From positions 9,179,545 through 9,243,544 of the forward strand of contig NC_064216.1 in the NCBI RefSeq assembly GCF_023101765.2: DNA of 64,000 bases, given 5' to 3'. The notes beneath the pieces were generated by a model. That model made no database searches and had not been told where the DNA came from. It was given only the letters and a program-made list of their open reading frames with translations. Origin of the DNA: Spodoptera frugiperda (taxonomy: Eukaryota > Arthropoda > Insecta > Lepidoptera > Noctuidae). Of the stretch, positions 32,939 through 44,368 are shown piece by piece. A program made the position numbers and the translations under genes. The first letter of the stretch is position 1. The number at the start of each line of letters is the position of its first letter.

Positions 32939-33012
32939 CCAGTATATCGTGGTCTCGTCTTGTACGATCTTTCCGCACATTCGAAGGTCAGTTTATACTG
33001 GTTTTGTATAGC
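32939..33012. repeat. Unclassified repeat, copy 2 (partner at 1734)
   Basis: Core at 32986-33011; see the partner. Confidence 0.6.
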
Positions 33013-33196
33013 TTCAAGTGTAGCTGTGTAGACTTGTAATGATGTAAACTTAAACATTTATTGGTTTACCGTTAACTTATAGTAAAACGTATATGTGCAT
33101 GTTTTTGCTGTAATTATTCGCCGTTTTCAACTGATCGACATGTTTGGTTTGTTATACTGTTATTTTAACTGGAATTTAGCGGTGGTTAGCGTTTTA

Positions 33197-33372
33197 ACCG
33201 ACTTCAAAAAAGAAGAAGGTTCTCTGTTTGACCTGTATTTATGTATGTATGTATTTTAGTGCGCGATGATCTCACAATTGGCCGAACCGATTTTGATGTG
33301 GATTCAAAAAAGTGTTTGTTACACATAGGAGCAAGTTTTAGTAATAACCGACTTCAAAAAGAGGAGGTACCA
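33197..33372 (+). repeat. Dispersed repeat bounded by AACCGACTTCAAAAA
   Basis: AACCGACTTCAAAAA occurs at both ends (33197 and 33347), the second followed by GAGGAGGTAC. This tail is frequent in lepidopteran DNA. The middle has GGCCGAACCGATTTTGATG. Confidence 0.5.
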
Positions 33373-33875
33373 CTGGACACAATTATCTGAGGCCGATTAA
33401 AGTAAAACTAATATAATTAAACCCTTTATGCATCATGAAAGTGCATGGAACAAACATCGCAAATTTCATTTCCTGATATAAATAAACGGACTTTACAACT
33501 AAAATCTTAAGGTGCAATATAGTGCTGGAATTATAATACACTGGAATGTAACGTATGCAGGCTATATTCACATATTCGTACGAGCCTGCGTGGGCGGTAA
33601 TGACGAATAAATTATTAGAGTATTTCGGTGTCGTGTTCCGCGAAACCTTGGGCCGATTGTTGTTCTATTTGATGTTGTATTTGTTTCATATTGTCTTGTT
33701 TTGTTTTAATATTATAATAGGTAGGTGATGAGTCAGTTTCTTTGTTTATGTTGTTCTTCTTATCTCTGTAATTGAAGAATACAACGTGTAAATTAGATTG
33801 GATTAGTTACTTTTTCATTTGTTTTTATATCGTCACGCTTATTATCCCCGAAGGGGTGGGCGGAGGTGCACATTT

Positions 33876-33958
33876 TAGTCGGCAAGAGTCTAATACTCCC
33901 TCTCGCCTTTCCCAAGACGGGAGAAAGTATTGGATGATGTTCCCCTGAGAAAAATCCT
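33876..33958 (+). repeat. 3' half of a LINE-tail repeat fused to a SINE tail fragment
   Basis: TTTTAGTCGGCAAGAGTCT to CCCCTGAGAAAAA matches the distal LINE tail. It directly follows 33834-33875, which resembles the 3' end of the SINE at 42945-43215 (CGTCACGC, then GAAGGGGTGGGC). Confidence 0.6.
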
Positions 33959-34129
33959 CAGTATGTGGTCATTCTTGTGACCACTAGACCAACGAGGAAT
34001 CAGATTCACTACCTCATGTTTATTAAACATAATGTCAAACATTCAATTCCTCATTCAGTATTTATCCCCCACACATAGTAAGTACATACACACAGTTCAA
34101 CAGAGGAACATACCACATTGCTGCACATA

Positions 34130-34275
34130 TATCATCGCGCGCAATCTAGTCCGCGATCCATCAGGCGATCGCGTCGACTCCTGCGCAATTATTCAAATCA
34201 GCTGCGCATGCGCATTGTCACTGGCGACCGATCTCGCAGCGTTAGTTAGCATCTGTTTGCGCTGATTTAGATATG
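34130..34275. promoter_or_regulatory. GC-rich patch with NRF-1/EWG-type palindrome
   Basis: In AT-rich surroundings, this patch holds GCGATCGCGTCGACTCCTGC and the perfect palindrome TGCGCATGCGCA (34203-34214), the consensus bound by NRF-1 and its insect relative Ewg. No gene start is evident nearby, so the regulatory role is only a guess. Confidence 0.3.
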
Positions 34276-34435
34276 GCGTTGTAGAAATGTGTGTTTTGTA
34301 GCTTTGATTTCCATTTTGTAATTTCGATAAGCACTATGTATATGAGTAATTACGTTGTGTTTAAAAAAATATGAGAAAAGTAAGAACTTGTATTTTTGCA
34401 GTCTGAGGCCTTTTATTTTTTTTAGTCTTGTTTAC

Positions 34436-34490
34436 ACACATAGCTACACGCCTGTCTCCCATGGGGGTAGGCACATACAATGGAATACCA
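34436..34490 (+). repeat. Fragment of the CCCATGG dispersed repeat
   Basis: ACACGCCTGTCTCCCATGGG and GGTAGGCACATACAATGG match 2235-2280. Confidence 0.52.
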
Positions 34491-35733
34491 ATTCCTACTA
34501 TTCTTACATACCTATTTCGGTCTTTTCATGCATGTCTGTCAAATGTACTTTTATTTTGGCCCTTTTTTAAAATATCGCCAATGTGGTCTCTTTAGTATTA
34601 CATAATATTATTAATTACCTTCCAAAATCCACACAAGAACATTAAAGTGAGTTATTAGAATGTCCTCAAAAAATAAACAATAATGACACAAAATAACTAA
34701 CAAACGTAGCAAAACTATACAGGAAGTTATATTTTCAAGAGATTTTTGCGACCCACAATTTATTACCCCTCTAAACAGCACAACAATGCAATCCTTATTC
34801 CTGCAGACTGCAGTAACGCTATCTACACAAGGAAACGAAACAATGATCCTGAATGGTATCGTTTCAGTGGAACATCTGGTTACAGGCAGTTAGCGGCGCG
34901 TGCGCACTATCTGATCACATGTCCCGTGTCGCGTGTCGCGCTACCTTCCTCACTACGCGCAGATTGAGTTCTGGATTGCGTGTGCGCTGGTTTTTGGTTC
35001 GTAATTATGGATTTTCTTGTGATTAGAAGCTTCTCTGTGTGAGATGAGGTTTTTCTCAGTAGTGGAATAATTAAAGGCTAATGTGACGAATTAGAAGTGA
35101 GTGGAATAAATGAATTGTTATTGAAGATAAGTAGGTATTAGGTATACTTAAATTTATAGATAATATGTTCAACACTTTTCTCGTAGTATGTAGTAAAGTG
35201 AGGTTTTAATATGGCACCTTATGTTGAAAAAGGTTCGTTCAGTGTTCGTCGTTGTAGTTCATACTGTCCTTTACAAGTAGTTCAGAGTTTGAATCATGAT
35301 TCATACAATATATTAACAATGTATAGTAAGCTCGTATGTGTGAACAATTGTTTTATTATACCTGTCATCGTGACGAATTGTCTAATTTCCTTCGACATCA
35401 AAGTTGACACTGTAAAATAATATAATTATGTCTTAGTCACCACTATGACAACTTAATCGTGAAACTCTAAATACCTATATTTCATAACCTCTCTGTACAA
35501 TGTCGTTCATAATTAAATGAACATCAATATTATCTGCTGCCCTCTACTAGGTAATGATCGGTTTCGTTGATTAAGCATTTAGATTTTTCGATAATTACAC
35601 TGATACAGAGACCCTGTAACTGAGTCACATTTGTGAAAACAAATTCGTAACAAGGATAACATTACGAATAGTCAGTGATACTTTAATTATATCTTTAAGC
35701 TTCTCTCTCTACTCTTTCAAATATTTTTCTATT

Positions 35734-35903
35734 AACGAAAAATCACTGTTTACTCACGTACATTAATGGAGAAAAGCTCTACTACTTTCAAGCCACAGAG
35801 GGACTCTTCATCATGAGCAGCGTGCGCAGACGCGGCGACGTCGTGCAGCCTACTAGTAGGGCTTTTCTCCATGAAATTACGTGAGAATACCGTGATTTTT
35901 AGT
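35734..35903. mobile_element. Inverted-repeat MITE (ACTAAAAATCACGG family)
   Basis: Left arm CGAAAAATCACTGTTTACTC, AATGGAGAAAAGCTCTACTA and GAGGGACTCTTCATCATGAG; centre GCGTGCGCAGACGCGGCGAC; right arm shortened (GGGCTTTTCTCCATG, ACCGTGATTTTTAGT). Confidence 0.76.
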
Positions 35904-38900
35904 ATGTGACATGATAGTTATAATAGTTTTTTATTAGTAGCCACCTATATAACTAAATCAGCCATAGTCATAGTCATTTATTCATTAACAAACAATTGAT
36001 AATAAAACAGTTAAAAATTACGGAGTACCGAGAAACTTATGTTATCTAGTAAAACCAGTAAGTAAATAAATACTTTAAACAATATATAGGATATGAGCTC
36101 GCCGCCCGTGCCGCTAATCACCTGCCGTCGTACATCAGCGATACGGGAGCTATCCGAGCTGAATAGATGATGTACAATGGATGCCAAATATAAAGGCACA
36201 TACGTAATTTTCTTTGAATTTTATGCTTTTGTACGTTGCATTTTTTTAGTTGATAGTTTTTGGATATACAACGTGATTGCATAGAAATGGGAATCGATTT
36301 ATTCTTGACCTAATATAATTTTAATTGATTTTGGATCAAAATATTGAATAAGTAAGTGAGATAATTCGATGAAACTATTAAATAACAGAAATTAAAATTC
36401 AAACAACATCGTTTAGCAATGCTATTATGCAAAAAGTATCTCGTACCATTACACATCCGGCCATAATTATTGTATCACCCGCAAGTACAGCCATTACGAC
36501 CGTCGATAGACTAATACGCTCTTATGAACTTATTTATTCATATAAATCTTCATACAAACGGCTTCATTAACTTAAACAGGTAATGTATTTAAATGTATAA
36601 GTTAATTTGGCCGCCAGCAAACGCATTTATCTACGTATGTTACAGTTATAGTTATAAATAAGGTAACGCGGGGTCTAAAACATTACTCATGAGCTGAGCC
36701 GGCTGGCGCCCGCAACGTCATATATTCCCGTGTGGACTGAATACCGCGTGTATTTTATGCTGTGCACTTATTTATGCATGTATTTGTATATTCATGGGTA
36801 TGTGGATCTGATGAAAGGTGTAGTACTGTTTTATGTATGTATGTGGGGTGGTTGTGTATATTGTTTGGAGTTTTGATTGATGTTCAAGTGAATACAATAC
36901 GGTGAATTGGTATTAAAAACGGATCCACGACCAAAAATAAGTACAGGAAATCTAGGATCATTCGTCAATTTTCGAATGGGAAGTATCTGAAAATCGCAAG
37001 CCATTTGCCAAAGTGATATTTTAATTTTTCTAATTCCATAGGTGGCATTTATGTCTAGAAGAAGAGATACTAAAAGCATTTTGAATATTATGTACATTTT
37101 TCAGGACATTTACCAAGAAAAAGATACTAAAACAAACCAACATACACACTTTTCAGTTTAATCATAAAATTACAAGCTTGTATTAGATACGGTTAACCTA
37201 ATAATAATAAAATTGAAGTTATAGCATTCGGCATTAAGTAATTCAAGTTGTCTTATACATATGAGCATTATAGTAACCTCTTTACTTAGATAAGTATAAC
37301 GACCGCGATAAGCTAGATAGTGAGTGTTCCAACATTTTATGCATTTCTATTATTAGATGTGAGAGTAGATATCGGAGTATCTTTAGTGTTATTAATACTA
37401 GTGATACGGTTGTATATATGCATGTGGGTTGAGAATATTTTATTTTCTTTTAGTTATTTTGTCAAGTCAGGATCTAGTTCATTTTTTAACTAATTGTAGG
37501 AAGAAAATTGTAAAGAAAGTTGTGTTAAAAATGTATATTCCTAATTTGATAGATTGTGAGATATTAAATTTTTGAAGTTTCAAATTAATACCTTACTACT
37601 GAACCTTATACATCTGAATAGGACTAAAATCCTACAATGGTAAATCTACTGTCAATTCTAGACTGTACAAAAAGTGCTAGAAAATCAGGCAACACCCCAG
37701 CAAAAACCTAGTATCAAAAGACACGTTATTAATAAACTAGATATATGAGAAATAGTATAACCGTAAAAACTTACAAAGTAACAGTAATCCAAGGGTTTTA
37801 CGATCGGCAGCCGCTGGTCAAAGGATTTAATGTGATATTCGTTTCTTGTAATGTCCACTATATTGATGTCATTTGCATAATTTACGGACAGATCAGACCT
37901 GATTGGGGGACACTTCTCGTATCGGGTTGGAGACACTTCTACTTAGTGTCCACATTTGAACAGATCTAGAACTGACGGATGTTGGTACAGTTTACGATTG
38001 CGTATTGGTTTTAAAATTTTATTTTTTGTTGGTAATCTTGGGTGTGCCATTTTTTTTTGGCCTCATGTAGATAGCAGGTCATTGTTTTGCATTGTTTTTG
38101 TTTCCCAAAATAGCTCATTTTGGCAAACTTGTATAGAAATTTTCATGTTAGTTTTTGTAGTTACCTATGAGAATTCCGGCACCAAAAAATAAAATGTTAT
38201 AAGTCGAATTGAAAATATCATACTATCATGAGAACGGAGACAAATGAACAAAAAAATAAAGTGAAAATTAAAAGCATGCAAATTGAATAGTATAAACAAA
38301 TTTAACTCTAAAAGTCAACAATTGATTTCGAATCGAATATCAAACCTGCATACAAAGAGCAACATTCACAACAGCATATTCTATTCCCATACAAACCACA
38401 TATGCCCCATAAACTATCAAAGAGCTCGCACATAAAGTAATAAACAGCTACAAAGTACCAGGGGATCATAGGTTTTATGAGGTTTAATTGTGTGTACGAG
38501 CGTAGTCATATAGTGGACGCGGCAGGACTTCTGGGCAACGGTGCAGCGAGTTATGGCCGATATACACCAGCGGGAGTCGCCGACACGCGGCCGTGTGTTC
38601 CACCGACGTGTGCTCTACAAGACTAGGATAGCAGTGGCGTGGACTGGTTTCTTTGCAAAAATTTTGCAATTAATTCTTAGTGTGGTAGGACATTTTGGTT
38701 TGGGTATGGAGTGTTGGTGTTGAATGTAAGACATGACTGTGTAAACTTTTGTGAATTAAGAGTAAGATTAAGTGAAAAAATAGTACTTTGATTTTTAAAA
38801 CCTAATATCTGAGCAAAATCTAATTCTACAACTCTTAATTCCTGTTCTAATCTTTCTTTAACTATTGCAGCAATAATGTACGATTTATATACACGAAGTA

Positions 38901-38988
38901 GATACTATAGTAAGTAGATATTTTAGTATACAAAGAAATATATTTTCTGATTTAGTAGCTTTTCGTCTCCTCTCCATCGTTTGTCTAC

Positions 38989-39032
38989 GCGGAGAATGCA
39001 ACAGGCTACACTCAAACAATGGTTGATTCAAG
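38989..39032. repeat. Local direct repeat, copy 1 (partner at 39449)
   Basis: CGGAGAATGCAACAGGCTAC, then ACTCAAACAATGGTTGATT. Confidence 0.6.
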
Positions 39033-39448
39033 TACTGCTCCCGTAGTAGCTTTTATGGGGATACCCCTTCTAAACGTGTGGTTGGTATTTAGGTATCATT
39101 TTCTATTGTGAGGTGTCTTTATTTTTATAAGAAATTGGGATATAATACGATACCTGTTGAAAGTGTTGTTGATAGTTTGTGCCCGAAAATAGGATGACTT
39201 ATTTCAGTCCCATTAATTGAATCATCTTATTAGATCAAAACAGCGTATACTATTGTGACGAAATCTAAAATCTAGTCAATGTTTACTCTATTTTCAAACC
39301 TGAACCATATGCTTATTCTACGTTCAAACATGACCCTCAAAGCTTGCCACTCAACAGCAGCAGAATTAGATCCAATTACGAATATTAAGCTTAAAGAAAA
39401 CAGTGCAAATACAGGACACAGAGCGACTCCTCACCACCAGTATTCCAG

Positions 39449-39494
39449 TCGGAGAATGCGGCAGGCTACACCCAATCAGACAATGGTTGATTTA
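39449..39494. repeat. Local direct repeat, copy 2 (partner at 38989)
   Basis: CGGAGAATGCGGCAGGCTAC, then ACAATGGTTGATTTAGT. The ORF at 39279-39608 that spans it has no recognisable features. Confidence 0.6.
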
Positions 39495-40670
39495 GTTGCT
39501 ACTACCGCGTCCGTTACGCCGTCCTACGCACCTTGCGGGCTCTGTCGCCTGTCTCTAGCGAGATATAGCCCGCCGCACGATATGTTAAATTGGACACACG
39601 CCTTCTAGCATTAACGTTACTTGTGTGTCGGTCCTGTTATAATATAGGAGCTTAGGCTGTAGCTCTCGTGGTTTCTTTGTTCCTGGTACTTGTGTTATGG
39701 TTTGTTAAGGGTTTTGAGTTGGAAATTTTCTTTGATTTGAAGGATCAGGATTTTTTTCGATTTGATAGGTAGTTGAGATGTTTTATGTAGGTATTATCAT
39801 CTGAGACTTATTTGCTTTTATAGTAATTTATTATGTAGTGGGGGTTTTGATAATAATAACTTCTACCGTTAACAAAAACTTTAGACTTTTTCAAGATTTG
39901 TATCTAATGTGATTGTAATAGGTACCAGTTTTCCATCGTATATCGACGACCAAATCGGGTACTTATAACATTTTTTCTAAAAGAGATAGACACAAACGGC
40001 TGTCTATTTCTCGTCATGTAAAACAGCAGATAACTTGGATTAAAACGTATCAATTTATTCCTAACACTATCCATAACCACCGTCTGATATGCGCACGCAA
40101 ATAAGAAAGTAATACACGAACCATTACCAATATCAAAGGCATGTAAAGCACTTATTACCACGGCAATCATATAAAGACCAGCTTATTATCTCCGAATGAA
40201 TATTCTACAAGTAAAATGGCCAATTTCAATTAAAACTAGGAAGTTCCAAGGCGCGGCTGAACACAATGAGATAAGATCGCTTATGAAATCTTACACATTA
40301 ACAAGCAAACTAGTCTGGGATATGCTAGCGCCGCACCCCGGCGCCGCTCGTACAAATCCCTTAATTAAGTGCAAACCGATAGAAAATGTTTGTTGTAAAA
40401 TGTAAACCCAATGTTTGCTAGCCGTGTTAAATGTGTTTTAGTAATTATTTTATAGATACCATTACATTCGGATCTGTTGTTTCCTGTATTTAGATTTCGT
40501 GGTTTAATTCTGTGAGTGAATTATTTATTGAGGTTTAATTATTGGTTAAATACAATTACTTATAATAGTGTATAACCAGAACTAAATTATTAATTTAGTT
40601 TTTAGATCCAGTTAAATTGATTTGTTATTTAAGCAGTCAAAAGTCAACTTTATAAAGAAATGGATGCCAG

Positions 40671-40702
40671 CTACCAGCTGACATGTTTATGTCAGCTGGT
40701 AG
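40671..40702. other. Perfect 14-bp hairpin with 4-nt loop
   Basis: CTACCAGCTGACAT, loop GTTT, ATGTCAGCTGGTAG. It is too short for a miRNA precursor. Confidence 0.65.
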
Positions 40703-40734
40703 GTTGGTAATAACAGACAGTTTTAATGGCAAGT

Positions 40735-40880
40735 GCTGCCAAAAGTCGTGATAGCCCGGTATAAGTTAGAAATCGCCAACCCGCATTGAGCAAGCGTGGT
40801 GATTAATGCTCAGACCTTTTCTGTGCGAGAAGAGGCCTTTGGTCAGCAAAGGACACTTGTCGGCAGTTATTTGATGTGAT
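40735..40880 (+). repeat. LINE-like tail fragment
   Basis: CAACCCGCATTGAGCAAGCG, TGGTGATTAATGCTCAGACC and GAAGAGGCCTTTGGTCAGC are the usual words of this tail. It follows a perfect 14-bp hairpin at 40671-40702. Confidence 0.6.
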
Positions 40881-40973
40881 GCTGCCAAAAGTCTTTTGCC
40901 AAAACCCGGTCTTTGTCAAAAATTTATTCCTTTAGTCGGTTCTTATAAACCCGAGAGAAGAGGGTCATTGACT

Positions 40974-41150
40974 ACACGGTTGGCGCGGTGGCTGGGTAAC
41001 CGGCTGCCGCGCAGCGTGTAGCGGGTTCGATTCCCGCACGGAGCAACTCTCTGATCCACAAATTGTGGTCTGTGTGTCTGTGTGAACTTATATGTTTGTA
41101 AACGCAGATACGACGCAGGCAAATCTGAGTGTGACGATTAAAAAAAACAA
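40974..41150 (+). mobile_element. tRNA-like SINE, second family
   Basis: GGTGGCTGGGTAACCGGCTG looks like an A box and GCGGGTTCGATTCCCGC contains a perfect B box (GGTTCGATTCC) about 33 nt on. Then AACTCTCTGATCCACAAATT, GTGAACTTATATGTTTGTAA and an A-rich end. Related copies are at 6440 and 51168. The minus-strand ORF here (40972-41196) is a shadow. Confidence 0.7.
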
Positions 41151-41600
41151 AACCAAGAGTAGTTGTGGTATATTTTCCACTCTGGCGCCACCACATACAG
41201 TATTATCAATTTAGTAGAACACTCACTAGTTTACTTTAACTATTCCTGTATTATCAAGTTTTCTTGCCGCACCAAAGGACTTAATGTGTACACACCAACC
41301 TAATACGTCTTTACTCAATTACGATACACCCGCATGTGGTACGCTTTGATTGTAAGCAGGTACTTGATTACCTTTGTTGTAGATTAGGTTAAACCTTTGC
41401 ATGATTACTTCGTAGGATAAGTGTTTAATAATATCGAGTATTTCTGGGTGGCGCGTCAATTTTATTGATATTTTTATGTATTACTAGCTGTGCCCGCGAC
41501 TTCGTCCGCGTGGTATAGTTATTTTAGGCATTATATTTATTTTTGCAAAGAACTTTCTCAGCTTCATAAATTATGTATAGCTGTTACCCACGGTTAATTT

Positions 41601-41990
41601 GCGAAGCAGTCATCCTAGCTAAGGAGGAGGCGGAGCGCGTGAGGGAACGATCCTCATCACGCCGCAGCCGCCGCAGAAGACACTCCGGGCGTCGAGGATC
41701 GCGTAACGATCCCCGGTCACCGTAAGCGCGGGTCTGCGGACGGCGAGTAAGAGTAGCTCGTCGCCCGATCACAACCAGACCCGCGCGTACCGTGCGTCGC
41801 GTTCTGTGCGCGCCTCAAAGAGCCAGGCCCCAGATGGGACCCAATAGGGCTGATGCCCGATCCGGTGCTGCAGACAACGTAAAAGATTACCGGGGCCCCG
41901 GCTCAAATCAGAACGCGGTGATTTTTACACTCCTTCTCGCTTCACCCAAGGCAGGAGTAGCCAACGGATGATTTTCCCCCCTCAAAAAAA
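41601..41990 (+). mobile_element. 5'-truncated copy of the R1-clade LINE (ORF2 end plus 3' UTR)
   Basis: From GCGAAGCAGTCATCCTAGCT it follows the last ~40 codons of the LINE's ORF2 and then the whole 3' UTR to CCCCTCAAAAAAAA. The predicted peptide has the same Arg/Ser-rich C terminus but with indels, so it is a pseudogene. It shares the CAACGTAAAA variant with the full-length element at 12.6-18.8 kb, whereas most short copies have CTAGCGGGTT instead. It sits inside the RTE-type repeat at 41468-42932. This copy links the short tails to the coding LINE beyond doubt. Confidence 0.88.
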
Positions 41991-42865
41991 AGAAAGAGTA
42001 CTTTCTAGAACAAATGTTTTCTTTCATACATGGTGACGCAAGGTTATGAAATCCTTAAGGACCATATTTTTATACCCTATCATATTTTTATGACAATAAA
42101 TTGAAGAATTGGATTTTTTTGTTTGTCAAATGTTTCAGCCGATATTATTGCACTATACGTAGAATCTGGTTGTACTTTGTTAGACAGCCACAATAAAGTG
42201 TAAACCGCTTTTTTGCTATTCTACGCTGTAAACAAACGCTTTCGATGGTCAATGATCAAAAAATGTTTTACTTCGTTAGTAAGACTATAATTTTTTTGAG
42301 TATAACAATGCCTCTCCTCCTGGCAGCGTCATGTTTCGCACATCATGCGGCGCGGGTGAATTTTATATCGGAGTTATTTTAAAATTGTAATATCTTCTAA
42401 GATGTTTATTGAAGTTTAGTGATGTCAAAGACAATTTTGTTCACAATTAAATACTCTTAATGAATAACACATTTATTTCGATAAAGATTAATATTTTTTC
42501 GTTAATACAACTCTTAACAAATAATGCATTAATTTTGACCCAGTTTGATTACCATAAAAACGATTCTAGTAAGTTAATACTAAAAGATAGACATATACTG
42601 TCGCGGACTTTTTTTTAGATCATTTTAAGAGGAATAATTCTTTGATACATATAATTTTCGTATCTTGAACCATTTTCGCAGCGCACGCAACGGAAGCTCT
42701 CAAGAATTAATAATTTCCCCCGTTTTGTCCACATATTCCTTTATTACTTTGCTCCTAATAGTTATAGCGTGATGTTTTATAGCCTATAGCCTTCCGCGAT
42801 AAATGCACTATCCAACACAAAAAGAATTATTCAAATCGGACCAGTAGTTCCGGAGATTAGCGCGT

Positions 42866-42902
42866 TCAAACAAACAAACAAACAAACAAACAAACAAACA
42901 AA
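42866..42902 (+). repeat. (CAAA)n microsatellite
   Basis: About nine CAAA units within the 3' end of the RTE-type repeat. The reverse-oriented copy at 52163-52198 has the matching GTTT run. Confidence 0.85.
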
Positions 42903-42944
42903 CTCTTCAGCTTTATAATATTAGTATAGATATGCAACGTCACG

Positions 42945-43215
42945 CTTTATATCCTCGAAAGGGTAGGCAGATTATACATTACGGCACCCAATGCCACTGT
43001 ACAGTGTAAACCCACTTTTCACTATTTATGTTGTAAGTCTCATGTAATAGAGGGTGAGCCTATTGCCATATACTGGGCATAATTTCAGACTTCTTGCTAT
43101 TACTGAGATTTTATTGAAAAAGCTCAAAAGGCAATACTTTGCCCGACCCGGGAGTCGAACCCGAGCCACCTTGTCCAGTTGTCGTACTTGCGACCACTCG
43201 ACAAAATTCTTAAAC
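42945..43215 (-). mobile_element. tRNA-derived SINE, near full length
   Basis: Minus-strand member of the family at 62638-62918. The head has TCGAGTGGTCGCAAGTACG and a good B box, GGTTCGACTCCCGGGTCGG; the body has ATGGCAATAGGCTCACCC; the tail has GCCTACCCTTTCGAGG. Confidence 0.75.
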
Positions 43216-43710
43216 TTATAAAAAGGAAGAGTTTAAGTACCCTTAATGAAATAAGACATCAGCTCACATCTACTGGGAATATAGAATGCAACCTACCTAT
43301 TTACAATTATAGTAAATTTTTTGAACTAAGGAAGTAGTTTATTATGCTTCAAAGACTCGTCATCGTAACTTGCCAATTTGTAAACCAAAATCACCTTACT
43401 TTACCTGTTACAATTTGTTATTGTGTCCACCAATAATTCAATAATACCTTTCAATAACACAGTGTAGTATACAAAACAGACACCAATGTTTAACCCAGTT
43501 TTAAAACCAACATTATTCAGTAGAGTTGTTAGACAGGTATGTATGGAATCGACATGGAGATAGATATATCCGTCGGTTGGGGATTTGTGACTTCATTCCG
43601 GGCCAGAATTATGTGACGGCTGTGACGGGTGAGATGTGACGCGGGCACACGCTCAGGGTTTGTGTGGAGAGTGCACACTGAGGCTTGGTAGAAAGAACGG
43701 GGGAAAGAAA

Positions 43711-44132
43711 TGATAAATGATATTTATTTTGCAAATAGGTCATAAAATAACACTTTTACACGTCAATCTCTTAAATAACTAGATGAGGCCGGCATTTCCT
43801 ATCGAACAACTCTGAGAAGAAATGCTGAAATAAACTCAGAGTCTCTTTTAAAGTCCAGACAAATCAAATAAAGATGTTGGAGAACCGCGCAAGTTTCTGT
43901 ATTATATATTGTATTCTGTAGTGGTCTTTTGAGGAAAGAACCTGTCACACCAGTTTGAGCGGACCTGTTCAGATGGCAGCACGCATGTGTCAGTTTACAA
44001 ACCAAAAAAAGAAATATGTATTGTAAATAGATGAAGGAGATTTAGTGGCCGGCCTAATCTAGTTATTTAAGAGATTTGACGTGTAAAAGAGTTGCATTGT
44101 AACCTATTTGCAAAAATAAATATCATTTATCA
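43711..44132. mobile_element. Fold-back element with ~84-bp terminal inverted repeats
   Basis: The left arm (43711-43793, TGATAAATGATATTTATTTT to GAGGCCGGC) pairs with the right arm (44048-44132, GCCGGCCTAATCTAG to TATCATTTATCA) with a few mismatches and small indels. The arms resemble the 3' tail of a known lepidopteran LINE (GACGTGTAAAAGAGTTGCAT). The middle starts with a second LINE-like phrase (AACTCTGAGAAGAAATGCTG). It may therefore be two tails in inverted orientation rather than a true DNA transposon. The small minus ORF inside is not convincing. Confidence 0.7.
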
Positions 44133-44301
44133 TAGTGGTTGATGAAATAGATCGGTGAGTGGGTTGTATTGCTGGGCTGGTGAATATTATAGTTTGAGAG
44201 TGCGGTGATAGTTTTTTGTTCTATTTTGTTCAGTGGTGATTTCGTGGAGTCTGGAAAAGTGACAGGGTATTAGTTGTTATTGTAGAAGTGGTGATGTTTT
44301 G

Positions 44302-44368
44302 TAAAAGCGGTACTTCTAGGAGCACAGATGCTAGTATTCGTATTAATGGTATTATTGTACCGCTTTTA
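44302..44368. other. 12-bp inverted repeat with 43-nt spacer
   Basis: TAAAAGCGGTAC at 44302 and GTACCGCTTTTA at 44357. The spacer is AT-rich. Confidence 0.5.

Larger units (their letters stand above)
33960..35733. other. No gene seen; two GC patches
   Basis: GC-rich patches at 34130-34275 and 34895-34990 interrupt AT-rich DNA. Small frames have no recognisable features. Confidence 0.45.
35904..40670. other. No gene seen in ~4.8 kb
   Basis: The longest repeat-poor stretch. It has the GC patches at 36695-36730 and 38515-38640 and the local direct repeat at 38989/39449. Frames up to 109 codons lack domains. Confidence 0.45.
41468..42932 (+). mobile_element. RTE-type dispersed repeat with nested LINE fragment
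   Basis: The start is CTAGCTGTGCCCGCGACTTC. The 3' part (about 42600-42932) has TCGGACCAGTAGTTCCGGAG, GATTAGCGCGTTCAAACAAA, a CAAA run and CTTTATAATATTAGTATAG. A truncated R1-clade LINE copy (41601-41990) is inserted inside, and the stretch 42000-42600 may include further foreign DNA. No coding capacity. Confidence 0.65.

Noticed and set aside
38484..38723. GC-rich patch with frames on both strands as an exon
   Set aside because: Neither strand shows a domain, and no convincing splice pair frames it.
39279..39608. 109-codon plus-strand ORF
   Set aside because: No recognisable domain; it spans a local direct repeat, so it is probably chance.
40671..40702. miRNA precursor
   Set aside because: The stem is 14 bp with a 4-nt loop, too short for a miRNA hairpin, and no known miRNA was recognised.
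42866..42902. CAAA array as a CRISPR or satellite array
   Set aside because: Simple microsatellite at the 3' end of a retrotransposon-type repeat; no spacers.
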